From positions 1-40,746 of the forward strand of contig NZ_MUMH01000022.1 of assembly GCF_002155965.1 (NCBI RefSeq): 40,746 nucleotides of DNA, read 5' to 3'. This document shows positions 15,274 through 23,318 of this stretch, in pieces. This stretch comes from Allokutzneria sp. NRRL B-24872 (GTDB lineage Bacteria; Actinomycetota; Actinomycetes; Mycobacteriales; Pseudonocardiaceae). The notes beneath the pieces are model-generated. The model searched no databases. It was not told the origin of the DNA and saw only the letters and a program-made list of their open reading frames with translations. The position numbers and the translations under genes are program-made. Within the stretch, counting starts at the first letter, position 1, and each line of letters starts with the position of its first letter.

Positions 15274-16506
15274 CTACTTCTTGCCGCCCTTGAGCCATTC
15301 CTCCCACGGGATCTGCCAGTCCCCGAAGCCGTCCCAGGACCGCAGGTCGGGGCCGCCGGAGTTGGTGATCACCACGATGTCGCCCTTCTTCACCGTGTCG
15401 AAGTACCACTTGGCGTTCTCGGTCGACATGTTGATGCAGCCGTGGCTGACGTTGCGGCGCCCCTGGTCGCGCACGGACCACGGCGCGGCGTGGGTGAACT
15501 CGCCGCCGTTGGAGATCCGGACCGCCCAGTTGACCTTGGTGCGGTAACCGCCCCGGTCCAGCGGCAGGCCGTAGCTCGTGGAGTCCATGACCTTGGTCGG
15601 GTGCTTCTCGGTCACCACGTGGATGCCGTTGTTGGACGGGAACTTCGCACTGCCGAGGGAAACCGGCATCTCCTTGACCACCTGGCCGTTGACCTTGACG
15701 ACCATCTGGTGCGAGCCGCCGTCGGCCTCGGCGATGACCGCGTCGCCGATGGTGATCGTGGCCTTGCGGTCCTCCTGGCCGTAGATGCCGCCGCCGAGGT
15801 CCTTGCCGTAGACCTTGACGTCGATGCTGACCTTGGTGCCCGGCTTCCAGTACTCGCGCGGGCGCCAGTGGACCTCCTTGTCGGAGAACCAGTAGAAGGC
15901 GCCCTCGGCCCTGGGCTCGGCGGTGACCTGGATGGCCTTCTGCGCGGCCTCCTTGTTCGGCGGCGCGACGTCGAAGATGAACGCCAGCGGCTGGCCGATG
16001 CCCACGGTCTGGCCGTCGAGCGGGTTCATCGACACGAACGCCTGCCTGCGCGGCTTCACGGTGCCGAAGGCCGACTTCGCGGTCACGGCCTTGCCATCGG
16101 TGCCGGTCGCCGTGGCGGTGAGCGTGTAGGACTTGTTGTAGCCCAGGGTTTCCGTGGAGGTCCACTTGAGACCGTCCTGCGACACCTGGCCCGCGACGGG
16201 CTTGCCATCGGGGTTGAGCAGGCTGACCTCGCCGAGCTTGCCGCCGGTCGCGGTGACGGTCACCGGCTCACCCGGCGCCACCCCCTGCGAGCCCTCGGCG
16301 GGCACCAGCGCGAGCGTCGCCGGGGTCGGCGGGGTGGTCGGCGTCGAGCCGCCCCCGCTGGGCTGGCCGCCACCCGGCGCGCCCTGACCGCCCCCACCGC
16401 CGGTGCACCCGGAGACGAACGCGGCCACCAGCCCAAGAGTCCCCACCGCGAGCGCGCGGCGCCGCCCCAGCACGACTCGATCTTTCGGGCTTCCTGGCAC
16501 CAACAT
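15274..16506 (-). CDS. L,D-transpeptidase lipoprotein (YkuD domain)
   Basis: A 410-residue exported lipoprotein that should form 3-3 cross-links in peptidoglycan outside the membrane. After an Arg-rich n-region and a hydrophobic core, the lipobox FVSGC puts the lipidated Cys near residue 34, followed by a Gly/Pro/Ser linker. Two Ig-like domains (about 60-260) precede the catalytic YkuD domain, which carries the SHGCINMS motif with the nucleophilic Cys. The layout is that of mycobacterial LdtMt2/LdtMt5-type enzymes. The start at 16506 is reasonable but lacks a strong ribosome site, and in-frame GTGs follow closely. Confidence 0.93.
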   Translation of the reverse strand: MLVPGSPKDRVVLGRRRALAVGTLGLVAAFVSGCTGGGGGQGAPGGGQPSGGGSTPTTPPTPATLALVPAEGSQGVAPGEPVTVTATGGKLGEVSLLNPDGKPVAGQVSQDGLKWTSTETLGYNKSYTLTATATGTDGKAVTAKSAFGTVKPRRQAFVSMNPLDGQTVGIGQPLAFIFDVAPPNKEAAQKAIQVTAEPRAEGAFYWFSDKEVHWRPREYWKPGTKVSIDVKVYGKDLGGGIYGQEDRKATITIGDAVIAEADGGSHQMVVKVNGQVVKEMPVSLGSAKFPSNNGIHVVTEKHPTKVMDSTSYGLPLDRGGYRTKVNWAVRISNGGEFTHAAPWSVRDQGRRNVSHGCINMSTENAKWYFDTVKKGDIVVITNSGGPDLRSWDGFGDWQIPWEEWLKGGKK

Positions 16507-16780
16507 CGGCGACCGTCCGTTCCGCTCGTTCCCACAGGCTGTGCACGATCCAGTGTGCTACACCACCCGGTCGAGGCGAGTGCCTCGGGCGAAGCAACGG
16601 CGCGTAGCCCCTGTCACCTTCACCACTGTTCAGACGCAAAAATCAGTCCGCAGGTTGCTCGCGACGAGCGGCCCCCGGGGAGCCGAACGTAACCTTGATC
16701 ACTCCCACCGGCCAGGCGGGGGCCCCTGTCCTGCGGAGACACCCGTCTCCGAGGCCCCGAAACCGCCCCTGACCAGCCGA
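16507..16780. other. Intergenic region between L,D-transpeptidase and tRNA-Lys
   Basis: No gene seen. GTAACCTTGATCAC at 16689-16702 (minus strand GTGA-N6-TTAC) resembles a CRP-type half-palindrome about 180 bp upstream of the transpeptidase start. A long leader is therefore possible. I looked for a c-di-AMP riboswitch, which often precedes wall enzymes, and could not match its conserved core. Confidence 0.35.
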
Positions 16781-16811
16781 TTGGGAACCGCGATACCCCC
16801 TGTGCTAAGTT
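16781..16811 (+). promoter_or_regulatory. Putative tRNA-Lys promoter
   Basis: TTGGGA at 16781-16786 and TGC-TAAGTT (-10 at 16806-16811, with an extended TG) are 19 bp apart. Transcription would start about 25 bp before the tRNA. Confidence 0.5.
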
Positions 16812-16843
16812 TTCCCCCGTCCGAAAGGGCAACAACAAAACAA

Positions 16844-16916
<73 letters not shown>

Positions 16917-16930
16917 CAAACAAAGCACAA

Positions 16931-16975
16931 CAGAACGGCCGATCTTCCTTTCTGGAAGATCGGCCGTTCTGTTTT
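16931..16975. terminator. 18-bp perfect terminator hairpin
   Basis: Bases 16931-16948 pair perfectly with 16954-16971 around TTTCT, followed by TTTTA. It ends the tRNA-Lys transcript and, from the other side, the secreted hydrolase gene that stops at 17000. Confidence 0.92.
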
Positions 16976-16999
16976 ACGTCGCTGTCGTCGCGACCGCTG

Positions 17000-18727
17000 T
17001 CAGTCGGTGAACACCAGGTCCGAGACGGCGAGCGCGCCGGTCGGGTTGACGTCGAGGGCGAGCGCCACGGACGCGACCTTGGTGAGGTCGACCCCGGTGA
17101 ACGCGCTCAGCGGCACGCGCACCTGGTTGAGGTGCAGCTTCGGCACCACGTCGTACTCGCCACTGCTCACCAGCGGGTAGTCCAGCGCCTTGCCGAAGTC
17201 CGACGCCTTCACCGACGCGGACTTGCCCGCGGTGTCGGTGAGCACGACGCGGAGGTCCTGCGGCTGGCCCGCGGTGTTGGCCACGTCGCTGAAGTCGACG
17301 CCGCCGCGGAACTGAACCGCCTTGTACTTCTGGACGTCAGCGTGCTGGGCGGGCAGCTCGTTGGTGATCGTGCCACCCGTCGCGGCCCACGTGGTCCTGC
17401 CCGCGATGACGCCGGAGAAGCCCCATCCGCGGTGCGGTTCGGTCAACCGCATACCGGGCTTGCTCAGGCACGTCCCCATGACCGGGTCGACGCTCGAACC
17501 ACCGCACCTGATCTGCTTCGCGCCGGCGACGGCGACCTTGCCCGCCAGGGTGTTGGTGGGCGAGCCGTCCTGCTGCCGGTTGACGTCCAGCCGCTGCCCG
17601 GTCGCGGCGGGCGGGTGGTAGGAGACGTTGACGGTGGCCGGGGCGATCGACGCCGGAACGCCACTTTCGCCGCGCCACAACGGTCCCAGGGACTTCTCGC
17701 CGCCGAGGTGGTGCCGGAAGAAGCCGCCGATGTAGCCGATGCCGACGTTGCGCTGCTGCTGCTCGGTGAGGCGCGTCGGCTTCGACGGGTGGCAGGGCGA
17801 GTTCGCGTCGCCGTGCCAGTCGTCGATCGCGCCCTGCAGGCCGCTGCTCGGCGTCCAGTTGGTGTTGAAGTAGTTGTGGTTCGCGCCGAGCACGGTGACG
17901 TTGTTGCGCGTCGCGCGGTCGGTGTTCACGTAGTAGCGGCCGTCGTCGTAGTAGTGCACGCCCTGGAGGTCCGAGACGTCGCCGTCGCAGTCAGGCTGGA
18001 GCGTGGCCATCGTGATGCCGACCGGGATGCGCCGCTCGAAGTCCGTAGCGGCGAGCGGGAGCAGTGCGCGCAGCTTGTAAGGCTTCTCCCGCAACGCGTT
18101 CTGCGCGACGGCGTTGACGACGCCCTCACCGCCCCGCGAGTGGCCCATCAGCCCGATGCGGGTGAAGTCGAAGGACCGCGTCACCGTGACCGGGACGGGG
18201 CCGCCGGGCTTGGAGCGCCACTCGTTCCACAGGTCGAGGTGCTTGAGCACCAGGTCGCCGCGCGCCCGCTGGCCGTACTGCGGGTCGAGCGAGTCGTTGC
18301 CGTTGATCCCGTTGGCGCTGAGGGAGATCACCGCGTAGCCGTGGCTGGCGAGCTGCCTGGCGACGTAGTCGTAGCCGCGGTGGCTCGGGATCGGCTCGTA
18401 GCCGGTCGGGCACGGCCAGGCCAGCTTCGGCCTCGGCTCGGTCTTCGACATGCACGTGACGTGCCTGCCGTGCAGGAAGACCACGACCGGGTAGGCGGAG
18501 TCGGCCAGCTTCTCCGGGTGGTAGACGTGCCCGGCCAGCTCGACGGGCTTGGGGAAGCCGTTGGGCTGGAAGGCCTCGTCGCCCAGGTCGTAGGAGGCCT
18601 CGGCGACCTTGTGCGGGCCGGGCGTGAGCGGGTCCACCTGCGGCGCGGCGCTGGCCGAGCCGGTGGCCGTCCCGGCCAGCGAGGCGGCCAGCACGGCGGC
18701 GGCGGCAAAGAATCCGATGCGCTTCAC
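17000..18727 (-). CDS. Secreted alpha/beta-hydrolase with C-terminal beta domain
   Basis: A 575-residue exported protein. The signal peptide (1-28, ending ASAAP) is followed by an alpha/beta-hydrolase core with the oxyanion strand VVVFLHGRH and the nucleophile elbow GHSRGGEG. A histidine in GANHNYFN is a candidate for the catalytic base. Residues about 370-575 look like a beta-sandwich (VSYHPPAA...; VDFSDVAN...), possibly binding or structural. It resembles large secreted hydrolases of actinomycetes; ester substrate unknown. Its start overlaps the stop of the upstream membrane-anchored protein by 4 bp. Confidence 0.85.
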   Translation of the reverse strand: MKRIGFFAAAAVLAASLAGTATGSASAAPQVDPLTPGPHKVAEASYDLGDEAFQPNGFPKPVELAGHVYHPEKLADSAYPVVVFLHGRHVTCMSKTEPRPKLAWPCPTGYEPIPSHRGYDYVARQLASHGYAVISLSANGINGNDSLDPQYGQRARGDLVLKHLDLWNEWRSKPGGPVPVTVTRSFDFTRIGLMGHSRGGEGVVNAVAQNALREKPYKLRALLPLAATDFERRIPVGITMATLQPDCDGDVSDLQGVHYYDDGRYYVNTDRATRNNVTVLGANHNYFNTNWTPSSGLQGAIDDWHGDANSPCHPSKPTRLTEQQQRNVGIGYIGGFFRHHLGGEKSLGPLWRGESGVPASIAPATVNVSYHPPAATGQRLDVNRQQDGSPTNTLAGKVAVAGAKQIRCGGSSVDPVMGTCLSKPGMRLTEPHRGWGFSGVIAGRTTWAATGGTITNELPAQHADVQKYKAVQFRGGVDFSDVANTAGQPQDLRVVLTDTAGKSASVKASDFGKALDYPLVSSGEYDVVPKLHLNQVRVPLSAFTGVDLTKVASVALALDVNPTGALAVSDLVFTD

Positions 18728-19236
18728 TTGCCCTCCTCCTTCAACTGGCCGATCGGCTTCGCCTGCTCGTCGCCGTAGCGGACGGACACCTCGGCGCCGG
18801 AACGCGGCTGCGGCAGCGCGACCCGGATGGCGTCGAGGTTCTCGGTCGGGATGCCCCTGCCGACCGGCTGGCCGTCGACGAGAACGGTGTAGTCCAGCGC
18901 GCGCACCGGGAACTCGCCCGAGACGGTCAGCCGGAGCAACGGGGCCCGGTCGGTGTGCGTGGTGATCTCGTCGGCGACCATCGACGGCCCGCGCGCGACG
19001 ACACGGCCCTCAGGCGCGCTGCGCACCTTCTCCGCCACGCCCGCCTCGGGCGCGGGAACCGCCTGGCGCGCGGCTGGCTGCTCCGCGACCGGCGCGCGCG
19101 GCACCTCGAAACCGGGCTCGGCGTCGGCCTGCCCCCGGCCGCTGATCCAGGACACGCTGGCGATCACGGCCACCAGCAGGGCGGCCACGACGACCACCTT
19201 CACGTTCCCCAAGCGGGAACCCCGTAATACACGCAC
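18724..19236 (-). CDS. Membrane-anchored extracytoplasmic protein of unknown function
   Basis: About 170 residues: a short basic N-terminus, one membrane segment (VVVVAALLVAVIASVSWI), an Ala/Pro-rich linker, and a beta-rich outer domain with LLRLTVSGEF and DYTVLVDGQPVG. The start is uncertain. The GTG at 19236 has GGGGAG at good distance; an ATG 12 bp upstream (19248) has GGAG only 1 bp away. The stop overlaps the hydrolase start (ATGA), so the two are coupled and may act together at the cell surface. No family recognised. Confidence 0.7.
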   Translation of the reverse strand: MRVLRGSRLGNVKVVVVAALLVAVIASVSWISGRGQADAEPGFEVPRAPVAEQPAARQAVPAPEAGVAEKVRSAPEGRVVARGPSMVADEITTHTDRAPLLRLTVSGEFPVRALDYTVLVDGQPVGRGIPTENLDAIRVALPQPRSGAEVSVRYGDEQAKPIGQLKEEGK

Positions 19237-19410
19237 AGTTCTCCCCATGCTCCGAAACCGGACACATCCACATCGAGGACGCCGTCCTCCCGATCGGGGT
19301 TCGCGCGATCGGCTTCAGAGTCCCTGATATGCCACCAGGAACTCGAAAACGAATACTTCGGACACGCTCGGCGAGAACCGCACCGATGTTGATCACCGCA
19401 GCTCAGGACC

Positions 19411-19455
19411 GCTAGGGGTGCGCGTGGCTAGGGGTGCGGGGCAGGTTAGGGGTTG
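19411..19455 (+). repeat. Direct repeats upstream of C-methyltransferase promoter
   Basis: GCTAGGGGTGCG occurs at 19411-19422 and 19427-19438 (16-bp period), with a weaker GTTAGGGGTTG at 19445-19455 touching the -35 region. Such phased repeats are typical of activator or repressor binding sites. Confidence 0.5.
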
Positions 19456-19481
19456 GCCAGTCCCTTGCCGCGACTTAGGTT
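19453..19481 (+). promoter_or_regulatory. Sigma-A-type promoter, leaderless transcript
   Basis: TTGGCC (19453-19458), a 17-bp spacer and TAGGTT (19476-19481) form a good housekeeping promoter. The -10 ends 7 bp before the ATG at 19489 and no ribosome site is present, so the mRNA should start at the ATG. Confidence 0.65.
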
Positions 19482-19488
19482 GTGCGAT

Positions 19489-20706
19489 ATGGCTGATTGT
19501 CGTATCTGCGGCGGCGTTCTCACGGAATTCTACGATTTCGGACGCCAGCCCCTTTCCGATGCTTTCCTGGAGCCGGACAAGCTCGAAGGCGAGTTCTTCT
19601 TCCGCCTCGCCGTCGGTCTGTGCTCGGACTGCACCATGGTCCAGCTCATGGAGGAGGTCCCGAGGGACAAGATGTTCCACGAGGACTACCCGTACTTCTC
19701 CTCGGGTTCCTCGGTGATGCGCAAGCACTTCGAGCTGACCGCGCGGAAGTTCCTGGAGACCGAGCTCACCGGCCCGGACCCGTTCATCGTCGAGATCGGC
19801 TGCAACGACGGCATCATGCTGAAGACCGCGGCCGAGGCGGGCGTCAAGCACCTCGGTGTCGACCCCTCCGGCGGGGTCGGGGAAGTGGCTCGCGGCAAGG
19901 GAATCCGCGTGCGCACCGCCTTCTTCGAGGAGTCCACCGCGGTCGAGGTGGCCAAGGAGGAGGGGCACGCGGACGTCATCTTCGCCGCGAACACCATCTG
20001 CCACATCCCGTACATGGACTCGATCTTCCGCGGCATCGACGCGCTGCTGAAGCCGAACGGCGTGTTCGTCTTCGAGGACCCGTACCTGGGCGACATCAAC
20101 CAGCGCACGTCCTTCGACCAGATCTACGACGAGCACTACTACCTGTTCACCGCTCGGTCGGTGCAGGCCATGGCGCGCAAGTTCGGCTTCGACCTCGTCG
20201 ACGTCGAGCGCTACCCGGTGCACGGCGGCGAGGTGCGCTACACCATCGCGCGCGCCGGTGCCCGTGAGCCCAGCGCCGCCGTCGCCGAGCTGATCGCCGA
20301 GGAGACCGCGGCCGGCCTGGCCACGCTGCCGACCCTGGAGGCATTCGGCGCCAAGGTCACCAAGATCAAGGAAGACCTGGTCGCGCTGCTCACCAAGCTG
20401 CGCGAGGAGGGCAAGACCGTGGTGGCCTACGGCGCCACCGCGAAGAGCGCGACCGTGGCGAACCTGTGCGGACTGAGCTCCGAGCTTGTCTCCTTCGTCT
20501 GCGACACCACGCCGCAGAAGCAGAACCGCCTCACCCCGGGCACGCACATCCCGGTGCGCAGCCCCGAGGCGTTCAGCAACCCCTACCCGGACTACGCGCT
20601 GCTGTTCGCCTGGAACCACGCCGAGGAGATCATGGCGAAGGAGAAGGCGTTCCGCGAGGCCGGCGGCAAGTGGATCCTCTACGTCCCCGAGGTGCACGTC
20701 CTCTGA
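19489..20706 (+). CDS. SAM-dependent C-methyltransferase, TylC3/NovU-like
   Basis: A 405-residue protein with the three-part layout of NDP-sugar C-methyltransferases: an N-terminal zinc-binding region with CRICGG and CSDC, a central SAM fold with VEIGCNDGIMLK and GVDPSG, and a C-terminal domain with VVAYGATAKSATVAN and the DTTPQKQNRLTPGTHIPV signature. Relatives methylate a keto-deoxysugar carbon, often in natural-product pathways. No other deoxysugar gene lies nearby, so it is an orphan that may act on a cell-wall or secondary-metabolite sugar. The start at 19489 fits the leaderless promoter. Confidence 0.88.
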   Translation: MADCRICGGVLTEFYDFGRQPLSDAFLEPDKLEGEFFFRLAVGLCSDCTMVQLMEEVPRDKMFHEDYPYFSSGSSVMRKHFELTARKFLETELTGPDPFIVEIGCNDGIMLKTAAEAGVKHLGVDPSGGVGEVARGKGIRVRTAFFEESTAVEVAKEEGHADVIFAANTICHIPYMDSIFRGIDALLKPNGVFVFEDPYLGDINQRTSFDQIYDEHYYLFTARSVQAMARKFGFDLVDVERYPVHGGEVRYTIARAGAREPSAAVAELIAEETAAGLATLPTLEAFGAKVTKIKEDLVALLTKLREEGKTVVAYGATAKSATVANLCGLSSELVSFVCDTTPQKQNRLTPGTHIPVRSPEAFSNPYPDYALLFAWNHAEEIMAKEKAFREAGGKWILYVPEVHVL

Positions 20707-20743
20707 CGAGACCCGCTCGCCGCACGACGATCAGCGACAGCTA

Positions 20744-20774
20744 GGACCGGCCGTCCCCTGCAGACGGCCGGTCC
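20744..20774 (+). terminator. 12-bp hairpin after methyltransferase gene
   Basis: GGACCGGCCGTC (20744-20755) pairs perfectly with 20763-20774 around a 7-base loop. There is no T run, so it may act with the stronger terminator at 20801-20836. Confidence 0.65.
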
Positions 20775-20800
20775 CGGCCAGAAAGGCGAGCGAGGGGCTG

Positions 20801-20836
20801 AGCGCCACGTCCTCCGACGTGGCGCTTGTTCTTTTT
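20801..20836 (+). terminator. Intrinsic terminator with T-rich tail
   Basis: AGCGCCACGTC (20801-20811) pairs with 20816-20826 around CTCC, followed by TGTTCTTTTT. This is a classical rho-independent terminator for the methyltransferase transcript. Confidence 0.9.
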
Positions 20837-20858
20837 CTCCGGCAAGAACCTCGGCAAC

Positions 20859-20887
20859 AAAAAGGCCCGGACGCATCCGCCCGGGCC
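20859..20887 (-). terminator. Intrinsic terminator of LLM gene
   Basis: Read on the minus strand, GGCCCGG (20887-20881) pairs with CCGGGCC (20870-20864) and is followed by TTTTT (20863-20859). It ends the oxidoreductase transcript whose stop is at 20903. Confidence 0.85.
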
Positions 20888-20902
20888 CTTTCCCAGAAAT
20901 GC

Positions 20903-21781
20903 TCAGCGCATCGCTCCGATGACCTCGCCGAAGGCCTCCATCGCCGGTTCCATCACCGTGACGTAGTTGATCCCGTACACCTCGCGGTTCTCCCTGAGCT
21001 GTTCCGCGATCTGTTCCGGAGTTCCGATCGACAACGTCGGAGCCGCGAGGATCTGGTCATCGTCAAGGTGCGGGGCGAAACGCCGGACCTGCTCCAGCGC
21101 GGATCGCCGGTCCTTGGTGATGATCGTCGCCTTGGAAAGGATGTTGTATTCGAGCTCGTCAGCCCTGGCACCGGCGGCGCGGCGGGCGTACTCGGCCCGC
21201 TCCACCATTTCCTCCGCGGTCGCGATCACCATCCGACCGTATTCCGGACGGTACTGCGCCCCGACGAAGCTGACGATCTCGGCGTTGCGCGCCGCGAGCC
21301 GCAGCACCCGGTTGCCATGCCCTCCCACCAGCATCGGAGGGTGCGGGCGCTGCACGGTCTTGGGGTGCTCGGGGTCGGTCAGCAGGCGCTGGAGCTCGCC
21401 GATCGCGGTCTCCAGCTTGTCCACCCGGCTGGCCGGGGTGCCGAAGGGAATGCCCGCCTTCTCGAATTCCCATTCGACGTAGCCGGTGCCCAGTCCGAGT
21501 TCGAGCCTGCCCTCCACGAACTGGTCCACCGTGACCACGTCCCTGGCCAACAGGGTCGGATTGTGGAAACTGGTGTTCAGCACGTAGATGCCGATCCTGG
21601 GCCGTTCCGTCGCTTCCGCGGCGAGGATCACGGAGGGGAACGGGGACGGCAGGTTCACGTGCTCGCACGCGGAGACGACGTCGTACCCGAGTTCTTCCGC
21701 GCGGCGGCACTTCGCCACCCACTCCGCGCGCGAACACGCTTCGGACACCAGAACAACGCCGAAACGGAACGGCGCAACCAT
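20903..21781 (-). CDS. LLM class F420-dependent oxidoreductase
   Basis: A 292-residue single-domain TIM-barrel protein of the bacterial luciferase-like superfamily, in the F420-dependent subgroup common in actinobacteria. Landmarks are the N-terminal strand FGVVLVSEA, ELGYDVVSACEH, the VEGRLELGLGTGYVEWEF segment near the cofactor site, RPHPPMLVGGHG and the C-terminal IGTPEQIAEQL. It should pass hydride between F420H2 and an organic substrate; the substrate is not predictable. The start at 21781 has AGGAGAG upstream. It is transcribed alone between terminators. Confidence 0.87.
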   Translation of the reverse strand: MVAPFRFGVVLVSEACSRAEWVAKCRRAEELGYDVVSACEHVNLPSPFPSVILAAEATERPRIGIYVLNTSFHNPTLLARDVVTVDQFVEGRLELGLGTGYVEWEFEKAGIPFGTPASRVDKLETAIGELQRLLTDPEHPKTVQRPHPPMLVGGHGNRVLRLAARNAEIVSFVGAQYRPEYGRMVIATAEEMVERAEYARRAAGARADELEYNILSKATIITKDRRSALEQVRRFAPHLDDDQILAAPTLSIGTPEQIAEQLRENREVYGINYVTVMEPAMEAFGEVIGAMR

Positions 21782-21908
21782 GTCGCTCTCCTGCCTGCCG
21801 ATCACGCGTACAGCCGGATTACCCCATCGTAACCGCCGAACACACCATTGCCGCCCCGCACAAGAAGAACTTTCAGCGGTTTCCCACCCCCTGGCGCCGC
21901 GTGCGCGC

Positions 21909-21926
21909 GGGGCAGGAGAATGCCCC
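21909..21926 (+). promoter_or_regulatory. Ribosome site held in a hairpin loop
   Basis: GGGGCA (21909-21914) and TGCCCC (21921-21926) form a perfect 6-bp stem whose loop is GGAGAA, the Shine-Dalgarno sequence for the ATG at 21928. The stem ends 1 bp before the start codon, so folding could modulate initiation. Confidence 0.5.
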
Positions 21927-21927
21927 C

Positions 21928-22257
21928 ATGCCGACGCGCCTGCTGTGGATGGCCAACATCGCGCTCGTCGCGGTGGTGCTGGTGCTGCTCGCGGCCGAGC
22001 AGTCGCTGGCCGCCACCTTCGCCGCGCTCGCCTCCGTCGCCCTCTCCGCATACGTGTCCACAGTGGACAGAAAGCGACGGCGCGCTGACTTCGTCGCCGA
22101 GCACACCTCCGTCGAGGCCATCCTCGAGACCGACGACCTGTCGCGGTTCCGCGAGATCCGCGACCGGGAGGGCAACGTGCGTGCGGTCCGCGAGGTGCGG
22201 CGCACCTACTCCGGCATCGAGCTCACCGAGGCCGTGAAGCTCGTCGAACTCCTCTGA
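21928..22257 (+). CDS. Small two-helix membrane protein, 109 aa
   Basis: Two adjacent hydrophobic segments (WMANIALVAVVLVLLAA and FAALASVALSAYVS) form a hairpin, followed by a basic stretch (DRKRRR) and a charged cytoplasmic tail with DDLSRFREIRDREGNVRAVR. The ATG at 21928 has AGGAG 9 bp upstream. It looks like a conserved actinobacterial membrane protein, but I do not recognise a family. The gene stands alone between the LLM gene and the next small gene. Confidence 0.72.
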   Translation: MPTRLLWMANIALVAVVLVLLAAEQSLAATFAALASVALSAYVSTVDRKRRRADFVAEHTSVEAILETDDLSRFREIRDREGNVRAVREVRRTYSGIELTEAVKLVELL

Positions 22258-22353
22258 CCTGCCCGATTTCGCACCCGTGGGCGATTAGGCGTCAACCGTT
22301 TGGGTAACAACCGGGTGGCTCCACCTGCTGGAAGCCGGAACCGGAGGGCCCCG

Positions 22354-22677
22354 ATGATCATCGCTGACGCCGGATCGGCGCGGTTGCACCACAAGTCCGA
22401 CAGCCACTGGGTGATGCGGGTGGGTGAGCTGGAGTTCCGGATCGAGCACGACCCCGACGTGCCCCCGCCGATGTGGGCGTTGCGGGACACGCTGCTGTGC
22501 CACGGTTTCCACCCGTACCCGAGCGATCTGCGCGCGTGGGAGCTGGCCCCGGAGACGACCGCGATCCGCGTGGTGCGCGACCCGGAGTCGTTGCCGCGCA
22601 GTGAAAAACCGGTCACACACCGTGTGGTGTACCCAGCTGCGCCGAGAAGCCGCTCCCTGCGCTCCCGCCGACGCTAG
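22354..22677 (+). CDS. Conserved hypothetical protein, 107 aa
   Basis: A small, probably cytoplasmic protein with alternating charged and hydrophobic stretches (HWVMRVGELEFRIEHDPD; MWALRDTLLCHGFHPYPSDLRAWEL) and an Arg/Ser-rich tail. The start at 22354 is supported by GGAGGG. Its TAG stop shares the palindromic CTAG at 22674-22677 with the stop of the convergent lipoprotein gene. No function is evident. Confidence 0.68.
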   Translation: MIIADAGSARLHHKSDSHWVMRVGELEFRIEHDPDVPPPMWALRDTLLCHGFHPYPSDLRAWELAPETTAIRVVRDPESLPRSEKPVTHRVVYPAAPRSRSLRSRRR

Positions 22678-23237
22678 CGGGTCGTGGTCGTCACGAAGGG
22701 CCGTCGGCTCGTCGTGGTCGGCACCGGCCTGAACGTGGTCGTCGGCCGGACCGTCGTGGTCGTGGGCCGAGGCCGGGTCGTCGGCAGCGCGCGGGTGATG
22801 CCCGGCTCGGGCGGACACGCCGTGCGGGCGTTCTCGGTGGCCGAGACCATCCAGAACCGGCTCACCGGGGTCAGCAGCACGAGGGTGATCGTGTTGCCGG
22901 ACACCCCGAGGTGGAACCGCCCGTTCAGGCAGGCGGCGAGGTTGCCCTCGATCCGCAGCGTGTAGAGGTCGCGGACGTCCCGGTTGGCGATGCGCTGCTG
23001 GATCACCAGCAGGTGCCCCTCGGCCTCCTCCACCACGGGCAGGTCGGCGCCGAGGGTGATCCGGCCGAGCGGGGTGACGAAGGACTTGTCGTAGGAGAAG
23101 GTCACATCGCCCTTGCTGTTGATGCCGAAGGCGATCGGCAGGAACGGCGGCGCCAGCTTCACCGATCCGTCCGCACCGCACCCCGTCGTCATCACGAGCA
23201 CGAGCAGGGCGATGACGCCCCGTATTCGCCAGTGCAT
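22674..23237 (-). CDS. Lipoprotein with Thr/Pro-rich C-terminal tail
   Basis: A 187-residue secreted lipoprotein. The signal MHWRIRGVIALLVLVMTTGC ends in a lipobox with Cys20. A beta-rich domain follows (residues 25-140: FGINSKGDVTFSYD, GRITLGADLPVV, LYTLRIEGNLAACLNGRF). The tail is 40 residues of Thr/Pro/Arg repeats (TTTTVRPTTTF...), probably extended and possibly O-mannosylated or wall-spanning. AGGGGTGAG lies upstream of the start. Function unknown. Confidence 0.78.
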   Translation of the reverse strand: MHWRIRGVIALLVLVMTTGCGADGSVKLAPPFLPIAFGINSKGDVTFSYDKSFVTPLGRITLGADLPVVEEAEGHLLVIQQRIANRDVRDLYTLRIEGNLAACLNGRFHLGVSGNTITLVLLTPVSRFWMVSATENARTACPPEPGITRALPTTRPRPTTTTVRPTTTFRPVPTTTSRRPFVTTTTR

Positions 23238-23318
23238 GGCTCACCCCTGTCAGCGCGGGAGTGACCCATGATCCGCTCGGCGGAGATCACCGAGGGCACG
23301 GTGGCGTCACAGAACAGC

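Noticed and set aside
16507-16740. Possible c-di-AMP (ydaO) riboswitch before the L,D-transpeptidase
   Set aside because: The expected conserved core could not be found on the minus strand; only a CRP-like half-palindrome was seen.
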